The notes: generated by a model not told the origin, from the letters alone. A DNA stretch of 52,681 nt from Betaproteobacteria bacterium UBA2592 (GCA_002340095.1 DDKS01000066.1:1-52681), one strand, 5' to 3'. Shown: positions 33,904-41,536, numbered from the stretch's first letter. A program made the numbers and translations.

Positions 33904-34586
33904 GTTCGGGAAGATGCTGCAGTGGAGTGGGTTGTGGAGGCCTGCCGCTGCCAGGCTTGCAGATAGGCCAGCAATTCGTGGCAATTCCTTACCGTTGGCA
34001 GTCCCGCCAGTTCCTGGTTGTCACCGTAGCCCCACTGCACGCCGACGAAGTGGAGTCCATGAAAGGCGGCAGCCGTGTGGTCGGCCAGCTTGTCGCCGAT
34101 GTAGACGGTGTGTTCCGGAGGGCAGCCCTCGTGTTCGAGCAGGGCTTTCAGCAGCATGGTCTTGGAGGAAAAGCCGGGGGGAGTGTCAATGCCATAAACG
34201 GATGCGAAAAATGTTTCCCAGCCGAGATGCTTGAGGATTTTCCGGGCGGGTTCCTGCCTCTTGTTGGTGGCAACGTGCAGGCGGGCGCCGCCGGCGTCCA
34301 GGGCCTGGAGCAGTTCAAGGATGCCGGTGTAGGGCATTGTTGCCAGCAGGCCTTCCTGATCGTAGTGGGCCTTGAACCGGTCAGCACAGTCGCGGATGGT
34401 AACGGGGTCGCTGCTGCCGCTCAAGTGCGCGATGGTTTCGTGCAGGGGAGGACCGATCACCTGGGGGGTGATCGGAACAAGGGGTTGAAGGGCTTGTGTC
34501 TCGAATGCGTAGGCCAGGCTGCGGAGGATGCCGGGCGCCGAGTCCACCAGGGTTCCGTCCAGATCGAAAACGATGTGTTTGGGCAT
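33900..34586 (-). CDS. HAD family phosphatase (phosphoglycolate phosphatase-like)
   Basis: A 228-residue HAD hydrolase from the ATG at 34586. Motif I is FDLDGTLVDS (Asp8 and Asp10), motif II sits in VATNKR, and motif IV is YIGDKLADHTAA. A helical cap follows motif I, as in phosphoglycolate/beta-phosphoglucomutase-type phosphatases. It overlaps rfbF by ATGA and starts four bases after the diguanylate cyclase stop. A sugar-phosphate substrate is plausible from position, but HAD specificity cannot be predicted from these motifs. Confidence 0.85.
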   Translation of the reverse strand: MPKHIVFDLDGTLVDSAPGILRSLAYAFETQALQPLVPITPQVIGPPLHETIAHLSGSSDPVTIRDCADRFKAHYDQEGLLATMPYTGILELLQALDAGGARLHVATNKRQEPARKILKHLGWETFFASVYGIDTPPGFSSKTMLLKALLEHEGCPPEHTVYIGDKLADHTAAAFHGLHFVGVQWGYGDNQELAGLPTVRNCHELLAYLQAWQRQASTTHSTAASSRT

Positions 34587-34590
34587 GGGG

Positions 34591-36363
34591 TCAGACTGCC
34601 ACCACCCGGTTCTTGCCGGTTTTCTTTGCCTCATACATGGCTTCATCCGCCCGCTTGATCATGGTGTCACGCGTATCACCGTCCTGCATCTGGGTCACGC
34701 CGGCGCTGAAGGTGATGAGGATTTTCTGGTTGTCGTGCATGAAGAAGCGTCGGGTCAGCTCCCGCTGTACCCGGGTCATGGCGGCGGTGGCCTGCTCCAG
34801 GTCCGTATCGGGGAAGATGAGTACGAATTCCTCGCCGCCCAGGCGGGCGGCCGTGTCCTGGGGGCGCAGGGTTTCCCGCACCACGCTGGCCAGATGCACG
34901 AGGGCCTCGTCCCCGGCGTCGTGGCCGAGGGAATCGTTGAGTTTCTTGAAGTTGTCGATATCCAGCAGGGCCAGGCACAGGGGAGTGGTGTGGCGCAGGG
35001 CCCGGGCGATTTCCTTGTCGCAGATTTCTTCTAACCCGCGCCGGTTGAGTACACCGGTCAGTTGATCGTGGCGGATCAGGTGGCTGGTGACTTCGAGTTC
35101 CCGTTCCAGGTGCTGGATCCGGGCTTCTGCCTCCTGAACCTTGAGCTGGGTTTGCCGCAGTTCGTCCCGGGAGCGCAGGGCGTTGAGCTGGATGTTCCGG
35201 GTTTCTTGCATGACTTCGGCTACGACGCTTTCCAGTTCGGTGATGTGTTCAGCGGAACTGATCCGGGCTGCGCAGCGCTCGATTTTGTCGTGGTAGTCCG
35301 AGGTGGCGTCGGCGAAATCGGCCAGATGATCCACGAAGCCCACGAGCATGTTCTTCAGCGCATCCTTGGCTTCCTGCAGGCTGAGTTTGAGCTGGCTCTG
35401 CTTGAAGATGACCTCCTTGAGCCGCTGTTCTGCATCATCGATGGTCCGCTGGGAGAGGGGGCTGTCTACGATCTTGCGGATGACCTCGATTTGGCCGTGT
35501 ACCCACCGATCGTCGAACACCAGTTCGCTCATGTTCTCCACCACCAGTCTCAGGAGTTTGAGCAGGCTGGCCTTTAGCTCGTTCTGATCCTCGATCAGGA
35601 GTTCGAGCTTGAAGGCGAGGCGCTTGATGCTGCCCTGCATTTCCTGCAACTGCCGGGCGGAGGCCGCCTTGCGCAGGCTGGCGGCCAGTTCGAGGCTCTC
35701 CTGCTGCAGTTTGGGTTGGTCCGCGAGCAGGGGGGTGATGCAGCTTTCCAGGGTATAGGCGAAGAGTTCCCGGTATCCCGCCAGCAACTCGCCTGTCGGG
35801 CCGGCAGGCGGGAGGGGCGGCGATGCGGGGAGAGCCGCAGTCTCATCGTTGGCCTGGGCTTCTGTCAGGGGAATGTCCTCTCCGGTATTGCCCTGGGACC
35901 AGGCGCGCAGGAGGCTTTCCAGACGCGAGAACAAGGTGCGGGGGTTGCCGCCCGAACCATTGAGGATGTGTTCCAGCGACTCGCGCTTCTTGCCGGGGGG
36001 CAGGGCCGACTTCGACTCCCAGTGCCGGAACAGGTTGCCGATGAGGTCTGCCCAGGCCAGCCGCTGGGTGTCGGAGAGTTGGCCGATGTGCTCGGCGAGC
36101 GCCTTGCGCAATCGGGACCAGTCTTGCTGCCGAATGGCGTCGTCCAGTTCTCTGCCCAGCCGCTGCAGTTCCGGTGTGGTCCGGGGAATCTCGCCTGCCA
36201 ATTGCCGTAGGGGTTTTTCGGGAAAGTCCTCCAGGTCGGCGGGGGCGCCGGAGACCTCGGCATAAATGGTCCTGTAGTTGTCCGGGGTCGGAGCGACACG
36301 CCGGACAGCCAGAAGTCTGATGACTTCTCGGGCGATTTCGGTGGGGTTGCTGGGGCTGGTCAT
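34591..36363 (-). CDS. GGDEF diguanylate cyclase
   Basis: A 590-residue protein from the ATG at 36363. The first 35 residues of the longer frame are rejected because they read through the tRNA promoter region. Residues 1-200 are a helical domain starting SNPTEIAREVIRLLAVRRVA, common on such cyclases in betaproteobacteria. Residues about 200-430 are coiled coil. The C-terminal GGDEF domain has an intact active site GGEEF (509-513) and an inhibitory site RPQD (500-503). It should make c-di-GMP and be feedback-controlled. No membrane helix is seen. It heads the glycan operon, four bases before the HAD gene. Confidence 0.92.
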   Translation of the reverse strand: MTSPSNPTEIAREVIRLLAVRRVAPTPDNYRTIYAEVSGAPADLEDFPEKPLRQLAGEIPRTTPELQRLGRELDDAIRQQDWSRLRKALAEHIGQLSDTQRLAWADLIGNLFRHWESKSALPPGKKRESLEHILNGSGGNPRTLFSRLESLLRAWSQGNTGEDIPLTEAQANDETAALPASPPLPPAGPTGELLAGYRELFAYTLESCITPLLADQPKLQQESLELAASLRKAASARQLQEMQGSIKRLAFKLELLIEDQNELKASLLKLLRLVVENMSELVFDDRWVHGQIEVIRKIVDSPLSQRTIDDAEQRLKEVIFKQSQLKLSLQEAKDALKNMLVGFVDHLADFADATSDYHDKIERCAARISSAEHITELESVVAEVMQETRNIQLNALRSRDELRQTQLKVQEAEARIQHLERELEVTSHLIRHDQLTGVLNRRGLEEICDKEIARALRHTTPLCLALLDIDNFKKLNDSLGHDAGDEALVHLASVVRETLRPQDTAARLGGEEFVLIFPDTDLEQATAAMTRVQRELTRRFFMHDNQKILITFSAGVTQMQDGDTRDTMIKRADEAMYEAKKTGKNRVVAV

Positions 36364-36396
36364 GATGCTGCAGCAAAGATGGCGAAGAGTCTCTGG

Positions 36397-36425
36397 AGTA
36401 TGTCTATCTACACCGGGAGTGGCAA
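36397..36425 (-). promoter_or_regulatory. Candidate sigma-70 promoter of the diguanylate cyclase/glycan operon
   Basis: On the minus strand TTGCCA (five of six) and CATACT (four of six) are 17 bases apart, upstream of the ATG at 36363. It nearly abuts the oppositely directed -10 box of the tRNA gene. The -10 is weak, so the call is tentative. Confidence 0.45.
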
Positions 36426-36428
36426 GGG

Positions 36429-36434
36429 TATAAT
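36429..36434 (+). promoter_or_regulatory. TATAAT -10 box of the tRNA-Thr gene
   Basis: A perfect TATAAT lies 18 bases before the tRNA 5-prime end, so transcription would start about 12 bases upstream of it. No convincing -35 box was found 16-18 bases upstream. Confidence 0.6.
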
Positions 36435-36452
36435 CCCGCCGCTGCAACCCCT

Positions 36453-36526
36453 GCCCCCGTAGCATGAAGGTCGTGCAGTTGACTTGTAATCATCAGGTGT
36501 CCGTTCGATTCGGACCGGGGGCACCA
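36453..36526 (+). tRNA. tRNA-Thr (anticodon UGU) with atypical D-arm
   Basis: A 74-base tRNA with encoded CCA. The acceptor arms GCCCCCG and CGGGGGC pair perfectly, the discriminator is A, and the T-arm is GTCCG-TTCGATT-CGGAC. The anticodon arm is GTTGA-CTTGTAA-TCATC with anticodon TGT (36485-36487) and one T:T mismatch. The D-arm GCAT-GAAGGTC-GTGC pairs but has a short loop and lacks the usual A14 and A21. A -10 box and a strong terminator frame it, so it is likely transcribed. The odd D-arm suggests an extra or diverging copy. Confidence 0.82.
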
Positions 36527-36543
36527 AGTAAAATCAAGCACTT

Positions 36544-36569
36544 AGGCCGCTCTTCGGGGTGGCCTTTTT
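36544..36569 (+). terminator. Rho-independent terminator of tRNA-Thr
   Basis: A 9-bp stem (AGGCCGCTC with GGGTGGCCT, two G:U pairs) closed by the stable loop TTCG and followed by a run of five T. It starts 17 bases after the tRNA CCA. Confidence 0.93.
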
Positions 36570-36619
36570 GCTTTCTGGATTTCATTGGCCCCCTATTGGC
36601 CCTTTGGCGGCAAACCCTG

Positions 36620-36647
36620 GGGAATGGCCGGGCATGGCGGCGGGGGC
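36620..36647 (+). repeat. Left copy of imperfect direct repeat flanking the islet
   Basis: 28 bases, GGGAATGG-CC-GGGCATGGCG and GCGGGGGC, matched by 39288-39314 with 25 identical positions and one gap. It lies 94 bases after the tRNA. It may mark an old integration or duplication boundary, though its GC-rich end weakens the case. Confidence 0.45.
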
Positions 36648-36776
36648 GTTCTGTTCACTAATTTTCAAGGGTGCTACCTACTGGCGGCGCCCTCGTGAAT
36701 CGCTCCAGCAGGGACCCACTCCTTCCTGAACCGCCCCGGGTTTCGAGGAGGCTCCAACCTTTGAGAAGATGGAGCC

Positions 36777-36860
36777 ATGAAGACCTCCCCGAACTTTTCC
36801 CCCGAGGTGCGCGAGCGCGCCGTGCGCATGGTGCAGGAGCATCAAGGCGAGCATGAATCG
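36777..36860 (+). pseudogene. IS3-family orfA, N-terminal remnant
   Basis: The frame opens MKTSPNFSPEVRERAVRMVQ and continues EHQGEH, the conserved start of an IS3-family OrfA helix-turn-helix protein. After about 26 codons similarity ends at the deletion junction (about 36851-36862). The frame runs on in a non-native reading of orfB sequence. The rest of OrfA, with its helix-turn-helix and leucine zipper, is missing. Confidence 0.8.
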
Positions 36861-36862
36861 CA

Positions 36863-37471
36863 GTGCGCGGCAAGACCGTGCGCACCACCGTGCCCGATGC
36901 CAAGGCGCCGTGTCCGCTGGACCGGGTCAATCGGCAGTTCAAGGCCGATCGCCCCAACCAGCTTTGGGTGTCGGACTTCACCTATGTCTCGACTTGGCAG
37001 GGCTGGGTCTATGTGGCCTTCGTCATCGATGTCTTTGCCCGGCGCATCGTGGGCTGGCGGGTCAGCCGGTCCATGCAGACCGAGTTCGTGCTCGACGCGC
37101 TCGAACAGGCGCTGTACGAGCGCCAGCCCGACCAGGACGGTTCGCTCATCCACCATTCGGACCGGGGCGTGCAGTACGTCTCGATCCGCTACAGCCAACG
37201 GCTGACCCAGGCCGGCATCGAGCCGTCGGTTGGCAGCAAGGGCGACAGCTACGACAACGCCCTGGCCGAGACGATCAACGGCCTGTACAAGGTCGAAGTG
37301 ATCCACCGGCGCGGCCCCTGGAAGGCCAAGGAGGCGGTGGAACTGGCGACCCTGGAATGGGTGGCGTGGTTCAACCACCACCGGCTGCTCGAGCCCATCG
37401 GCTATGTGCCGCCGGCCGAAGCTGAGGCACACTACTACCGGCAACTTTCCGAGCAGGCCATGCCGGTCTGA
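36863..37471 (+). pseudogene. IS3-family transposase orfB, C-terminal part
   Basis: About 202 residues covering the rve integrase core. The catalytic triad is present: Asp in WVSDFTYV, Asp in HHSDRGVQY and Glu in DNALAETINGLYK. The upstream N-terminal region of OrfB is deleted, and the frame here can only start at a GTG just past the junction. A catalytic core alone, lacking the DNA-binding parts, should not transpose. Confidence 0.88.
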
Positions 37472-37510
37472 CTCACAACCCCGAGCCTCCGCAAAAGCCG
37501 GGGCGGTTCA

Positions 37511-37816
37511 TCATGCCGCCTTTGCCAGGATCGCGGCGGGGGTTACTTGGGGCATGCCGGCTTCCCGGGCCTGCCACAGGTCATAGGCGGTCTGCTGCGA
37601 TAGCCACAGGTCAGCCCGGCCCCCGTTCTCTACTCCCAGCCATGCTTCCAGGCGTAGGGCCATGGTGGGGGAAATGGCGGCGCGGCCATTCAGAACCCGG
37701 GAGAGGGCGGCGCGGGTAACGCCAAGCTGGGCAGCGGCTTCCGTTACCGTCAGTCCCAGGGCGGGCAGTACGTCTTCCCGTAGGGTTTCGCCAGGGTGGG
37801 GTGGGTTCTTCATCAT
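37511..37816 (-). CDS. higA: HigA-family antitoxin, orphan
   Basis: A 101-residue protein starting with the HigA signature PPHPGETLREDVLPALGL, then a helix-turn-helix (VTEAAAQLGVTRAALSRVLN) and the usual tail ending LWLSQQTAYDLWQARE. HigA binds HigB toxin and its own promoter. There is no HigB gene directly upstream; the gene instead overlaps the antitoxin of a different pair by ATGA. The IS3 remnant ends exactly at its stop codon, but the 3-prime end of the gene looks complete. It may be a silenced remnant, an anti-toxin guard or a regulator of the upstream pair. Confidence 0.88.
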   Translation of the reverse strand: MMKNPPHPGETLREDVLPALGLTVTEAAAQLGVTRAALSRVLNGRAAISPTMALRLEAWLGVENGGRADLWLSQQTAYDLWQAREAGMPQVTPAAILAKAA

Positions 37817-38130
37817 GCGTGGGCGTGATCCCGGCTCACGGACAGCTTGAGCCCGGCAGCGGCCAGGACGGCCAGCAGGGTTTTCAGGGTGGGATTGCCT
37901 TTGGGGCTCAGGGCCTTGTAGAGGCTTTCTCGCTGGATGCCTGCCCGTTCTGCTACCTGGGCCATACCCTGGGCCTCGGCCACTTGTCGCAGGGCCATCA
38001 GCAGGGCTTCCCGGCCTCCTGGCTGGTCTATGTCTTCCAGGCAGGCAGCTAGGTATTCATCGGCAAAGGCCGGGTCTTCCCTGAGTAGTTCCACCATCGT
38101 TTCATCATGGGGGCGGCTTGCGTGTTTCAT
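37813..38130 (-). CDS. Antitoxin of a RelE/ParE-like toxin-antitoxin pair
   Basis: A 105-residue protein from the ATG at 38130. The second half is a helix-turn-helix domain (GMAQVAERAGIQRESLYKAL then SPKGNPTLKTLLAVLAAAGL) as in the putative addiction module antidote family, which pairs with COG3657-type killer proteins. The start overlaps the toxin stop by four bases (ATGA), so the pair is translationally coupled. The gene order is toxin then antitoxin, as in higBA. Confidence 0.88.
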   Translation of the reverse strand: MKHASRPHDETMVELLREDPAFADEYLAACLEDIDQPGGREALLMALRQVAEAQGMAQVAERAGIQRESLYKALSPKGNPTLKTLLAVLAAAGLKLSVSRDHAHA

Positions 38131-38453
38131 TTGGCGTTCCTCTTCTGCCAGTCTTTCCAGTAATCCACAGCGGTTTCTATGTCGGCTTGCTGGCGGCGCT
38201 TGTCGCCTCCCACCAGCAGCAGAACTACTTGCTTGCCCGCCAGGGCGTAATACACCCGGTAGCCGGGGCCTTGATCTATCCGCAATTCCCACACGCCATC
38301 CGTCAGCGGCTTGTGGTCCCCGAAGTTGCCAGAAGCCACCCGTTGAACCCGGGCGGCTATCTTTGCCCTGGCGATGCGGTCGGCCAGACCGGCAAGCCAT
38401 GTCTTGAAAGGAATGGTGCCGTCCGGGGCGTGATAGTCGAGTAGTTCAAACAT
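38127..38453 (-). CDS. RelE/ParE-superfamily toxin (addiction module killer, HigB-like)
   Basis: A 108-residue protein of the phage-derived Gp49/COG3657 killer family: FKTWLAGLADRIARAKIAAR, VWELRIDQGPGYRVYYALAG and LLLVGGDKRRQQADIETAVD. These match the conserved family blocks, including the basic KRRQ region. Members are mRNA-cleaving toxins; the Arg/Lys residues are intact, so it may be active and is presumably held by the antitoxin. No Shine-Dalgarno sequence precedes its ATG. Confidence 0.88.
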   Translation of the reverse strand: MFELLDYHAPDGTIPFKTWLAGLADRIARAKIAARVQRVASGNFGDHKPLTDGVWELRIDQGPGYRVYYALAGKQVVLLLVGGDKRRQQADIETAVDYWKDWQKRNAK

Positions 38454-38462
38454 GGTTTGTAG

Positions 38463-38468
38463 ATTATA
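38463..38468 (-). promoter_or_regulatory. TATAAT box directly before the toxin-antitoxin operon
   Basis: On the minus strand a perfect TATAAT ends nine bases before the toxin ATG, so the transcript would have a leader of only two or three bases. The region also holds TGTA and TACA in inverted order around it, a possible antitoxin operator. An alternative reading, TTGACC with a 17-base spacer to TACAAA, would start transcription inside the gene. No -35 fits TATAAT well. Confidence 0.45.
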
Positions 38469-38495
38469 GATTACAGGCGGTCAAGTATTGGGGTT

Positions 38496-39218
38496 TCAGG
38501 CCGTCTTCTTCTTGCGGGTCATCTTCACCACGTTGCCGGGCTTCTGTCCGGTCTGGATTTCTTCCAGGCGGGCTTCCCGGGCCACCAGGGCGGCGCGTTT
38601 TTCTTCGGCGTAGCTATGCCGGTCGTAGTGCTTGTCCTGTACGCCGGAAATGCCGTGGCTCAGGAGCTGGGCACGGGTGTCTTTGCTGACGCCCATGGCG
38701 GCCAGCATGGTTTCCACGGTGCGGCGCAGGTCCCGCAGGCCGAATGGTTCGCCTCCAATGGCCTTGCTGATGGCCTTGGCGCGTTTTCCGGCGGTGGTGG
38801 CTACCAAGGGCAGCAGGCGCTTGTCTTCGCGTTCCTTGGCGGCTTCTGCGAGGCTTGCCACCAGGGCGGCGGCTTTGGGGGCCAGGGGCAGGTAGTGGGG
38901 GCGGGCCTGTTTGCGCCGGCCTTTGGCGTCTTCCAGGCGCAGGGTCTTGGTGCTGGCGTTCCAGTCCTTCACCTCTGCCCGCAATAGCTGCTCCATGCGC
39001 TGCCCTCCCGCCAGCAGGGCCAGGCGTAGGGCATTGTCGGTCTGGCTGGTGCCCAGGGCGGCCAGGGTGTAGGTCCTGGCGGCTTCCTGTTCCCGCTTGA
39101 TGGTTTCCCTTGCTTCGCGCTTGGCGCGGTCCAGCTCCCGGGGATCTTCGCCCTTATCCACCAGGGTCTGGAGGCGGCGGGCCTCGGCTCGGGCGGCTTC
39201 CAGGGTCCAGGTATCCAC
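38496..39218 (-). pseudogene. Tyrosine-recombinase integrase remnant
   Basis: A 240-residue frame from a GTG. It keeps part of the N-terminal arm (TLEAARAEARRLQTLVDKGE then DPRE), as in DUF4102 integrases, and most of the catalytic domain: GGQRMEQLLR (Arg I), FGLRDLRRT (HxxR box, with the usual His replaced by Arg), LLSHGISGVQDKHYDRHSYA (final His and Tyr). The core-binding middle is missing between ARTYTLAALG and TSQTDNALRL. Integrase-like codons continue upstream (SGKLNGIRIRCTIGS) until a TAG at about 39270, so the true start is also lost. It is about 160 residues shorter than intact relatives and very unlikely to work. Confidence 0.85.
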
Positions 39219-39287
39219 GCTGCCGATAGTGCAGCGGATGCGGATTCCGTTCAGCTTGCCGGAATATAGCTAATTTCGGCTGGTCCA

Positions 39288-39314
39288 GGGAATGGTGGGC
39301 AGGGCGGCGGGGGC
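39288..39314 (+). repeat. Right copy of imperfect direct repeat flanking the islet
   Basis: 27 bases, GGGAATGGTGGGCAGGGCGG then CGGGGGC, partner of 36620-36647. It lies just outside the integrase remnant and about 100 bases before the folA stop. It could be a boundary of the inserted islet. No copy of the tRNA 3-prime end was found here. Confidence 0.45.
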
Positions 39315-39412
39315 ATGGCTTGCCTATCACCCTGGGTATTTCGCATCTCGAAAATGGCGAGGGCTTTGCTCACCGTATGAAAGTGACGAAGAGCCGGTTT
39401 TTCAACGGCCTG

Positions 39413-39910
39413 TTAGCTGCGTTCGTAGCAGACAAAGGCGAAGCGGATGCCCTGGCTGCTGACATGTACCTCGCGGCTGGTTTCGAGCCAGGTATTCCGG
39501 TCGAACTCGGGAAACCAGGCATCGCCCTGTACGTCCATCTCCACCTCCGTGAGCATCAGCCGGTCCGCCCGGGGCAGGGCCAGGGTGTAGAGTTGTGCCC
39601 CCCCGATCACGAAGGCTTCGGGTAGTCCTCCCGTCTGGTTCAGGGCGGCTTCCAGGGAGCTGACCACCTGGGCCCCTTCGGCGCGGTAGTCGGGCTGGCG
39701 GCTGATGACGATGTTGAGCCGTCCCGGCAGGGGGCGGAAGGCCGTCGGCAGGGATTCCCAGGTCTTGCGGCCCATGATCACCGGGTGGCCGCGGGTGACG
39801 TTGCGGAAATGCTGCAGATCCTCGGGCAGATGCCAGGGGAGCCGGTTGTCGATGCCGATGACCCGGTTGCGGGCCATGGCGGCAATCAGGGTCAGGCGTG
39901 GGCGGTGCAT
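39413..39910 (-). CDS. folA: Dihydrofolate reductase
   Basis: A 165-residue DHFR. Motifs are LIAAMARNRVIGIDNRLPWH, EDLQHFRNVTRGHPVIMGRK and TWESLP, FVIGGAQLYTLAL, and the acidic active-site residue in LPEDLQHF. It reduces dihydrofolate to tetrahydrofolate, replacing the folate oxidised by thymidylate synthase, whose gene lies two genes upstream in the same direction. It is last in the thyA-pgi-folA run, 16 bases after pgi. Confidence 0.97.
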   Translation of the reverse strand: MHRPRLTLIAAMARNRVIGIDNRLPWHLPEDLQHFRNVTRGHPVIMGRKTWESLPTAFRPLPGRLNIVISRQPDYRAEGAQVVSSLEAALNQTGGLPEAFVIGGAQLYTLALPRADRLMLTEVEMDVQGDAWFPEFDRNTWLETSREVHVSSQGIRFAFVCYERS

Positions 39911-39926
39911 GGCGTTCCCTTGTCGT

Positions 39927-41534
39927 TCATTGCAGGGCCTGGAGCAGTCCCCGGGTGGAGGCGTCCAGGTGCGAGGGGCAGGATTCGCCGGACAGGCAGG
40001 GCAGCAGGGTGTTGGCCATCTGCTTGCCCAGTTCGACCCCCCACTGGTCGAAGGCGTTCACGTTCCAGAGCACGCCCTGGCAGAACACCTTGTGCTCGTA
40101 CAGGGCCAATAACTGCCCGAGACCATGGGGGGTCAGCCGATCCAGGAGCAGCGTGGTGGAGGGCTGGTTGCCCGGGAAGGTGCGGTAGGGCAGCAGGGCT
40201 TCGGGAATGCCGGCGGCCCGGGCTTCCTCCGCCGTTTGGCCGAAGGCGAGGGCTGCCGACTGGGCGAGGCCGTTGGCCAGTAGCTGGGAGTGATGTCCGG
40301 GGAGTGGGAAGTCCGCGTGCTTCAGGAGAATGAAGTCGCAGGGAATGGGCTGGCCGCCCTGGTGCAGGAGCTGAAAGAAAGAATGTTGCCCATTGGTGCC
40401 GGCACTGCCCCAGAGGATGGGGCAGCTTTTCCGGTCCATGGGGGCACCCTGGCGATCCACGGATTTGCCGGTGCTCTCCATTTCCAGCTGCTGCAGGTAA
40501 GCGGGAAAGAGTTCGAGGGACTGGCTGTAAGGGAAAATGCCGTGGCTGGCCGCGCCGATGCAGTTGATGTTCCAGATGTCGAGCAGGGCCAGGGTCAGGG
40601 GCAGGTTCTGCCGGGCCGGTGCCTGGAGGAAATGCAGGTCCATGGCCCGGGCGCCGGCCAGCAGCGCCTCGAAGTGATGAAAGCCGATGGCCAGGGCGAT
40701 CGACAGCCCGACAGGCGACCAGAGGGAAAAACGCCCGCCTACCCAGTTCCGGAACTGGAAAACATTGTCGGCGGGAATGCCGAAGGTGGCGGCGGCCTCC
40801 AGGTTGCTGGAAACGGCGACGAAATGCTTGTGCACGGCCACCTGCGCGCCGGCCTGGGCCTGTAGCCAGGCCCGGGCGGTGCGGGCGTTGGCCAGGGTTT
40901 CCTGGGTGCCGAAGGTCTTGCTGGCGACGATGAACAAGGTGCTGCGATGGTTGAGCCGGGCCAGCAGGGGCGCCAGGTCGGCACTGTCCATGTTCGAGAC
41001 GAAATGCACCCGCAAGTCCGGTTGCTGGTGGGCGGTCAGGGCCCGGACCACCATGCGGGGGCCCAGATCGGAGCCGCCGATGCCGAGATTGACCACATCG
41101 GTGATGCGCTCCCCGGAGTGGCCACGCCAGGTGCCGTCGTGGATGGCGGCGCAGAATGCCCGCATCCGTTCCAGGTTCCGGGCCACTTCGGCGGCGATGG
41201 CCGGACCGTCCGGATGGTGCGCCAGGGTTTCCGGCGTGCGCAGGGCCATGTGCAGCACGGCCCGGTTTTCGGTGTGGTTGATAGCCTCTCCGGCCAGCAT
41301 CCGCTGCTGCCAGCCCGTCACATCGGCGGCGGCGGCCAGTTCGTGCAGCAGGTCCAGGGTGGTGGTGCTGATGCGCTGCTTGGAGAAATCCATGAGGATG
41401 CTGCCGCTGCGCAGGGAAAACGCCTCGAAGCGTCGGGGATGTTCGGCAAACAGCTCGCGCAGGTGGCGTTGCCGCTGGGTGGCGGCATGGGCGAATAGTT
41501 TCTGCCAGGCGGGACGGGTGATGGAATCGGGCAT
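39927..41534 (-). CDS. pgi: Glucose-6-phosphate isomerase
   Basis: A 535-residue enzyme from the ATG at 41534; the frame extending to 41897 reads into thyA and is rejected. Blocks seen include NHTENRAVLHMALR, VNLGIGGSDLGPRMVVRAL, HFVSNMD, FIVASKTFGTQETL and GTNGQHSFFQLLHQG. It interconverts glucose-6-phosphate and fructose-6-phosphate in the cytoplasm. It starts two bases after the thyA stop, which puts a sugar enzyme inside a folate/thymidylate operon, an uncommon order. Glucose-6-phosphate also leads to glucose-1-phosphate for the CDP- and UDP-sugars of this window. Confidence 0.97.
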   Translation of the reverse strand: MPDSITRPAWQKLFAHAATQRQRHLRELFAEHPRRFEAFSLRSGSILMDFSKQRISTTTLDLLHELAAAADVTGWQQRMLAGEAINHTENRAVLHMALRTPETLAHHPDGPAIAAEVARNLERMRAFCAAIHDGTWRGHSGERITDVVNLGIGGSDLGPRMVVRALTAHQQPDLRVHFVSNMDSADLAPLLARLNHRSTLFIVASKTFGTQETLANARTARAWLQAQAGAQVAVHKHFVAVSSNLEAAATFGIPADNVFQFRNWVGGRFSLWSPVGLSIALAIGFHHFEALLAGARAMDLHFLQAPARQNLPLTLALLDIWNINCIGAASHGIFPYSQSLELFPAYLQQLEMESTGKSVDRQGAPMDRKSCPILWGSAGTNGQHSFFQLLHQGGQPIPCDFILLKHADFPLPGHHSQLLANGLAQSAALAFGQTAEEARAAGIPEALLPYRTFPGNQPSTTLLLDRLTPHGLGQLLALYEHKVFCQGVLWNVNAFDQWGVELGKQMANTLLPCLSGESCPSHLDASTRGLLQALQ

Positions 41535-41536
41535 GG

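Larger units (their letters stand above)
36727..37510 (+). mobile_element. IS3-family element with internal deletion
   Basis: A 784-bp element bounded by inverted repeats. The left end TGAACCGCCCCGGGTTTCGA (from 36727) and the right end read from 37510 (TGAACCGCCCCGGCTTTTGC) match at most of 28 positions. Complete relatives are about 1.2-1.3 kb. Here the start of orfA is joined to the second half of orfB, so most of orfA and the first half of orfB are gone. No target duplication is seen (flanks TCC and TCA). The right end touches the stop codon of the higA gene. Without a full transposase it cannot move by itself. Confidence 0.9.

Noticed and set aside
36724..37513. Target-site duplication around the IS3 remnant
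   Set aside because: The flanking triplets are TCC and TCA, and four-base flanks also differ.
39219..39412. Duplicate of the tRNA 3-prime end as an attachment site
   Set aside because: No copy of the T-arm or CGGGGGCACCA end was found near the integrase remnant.
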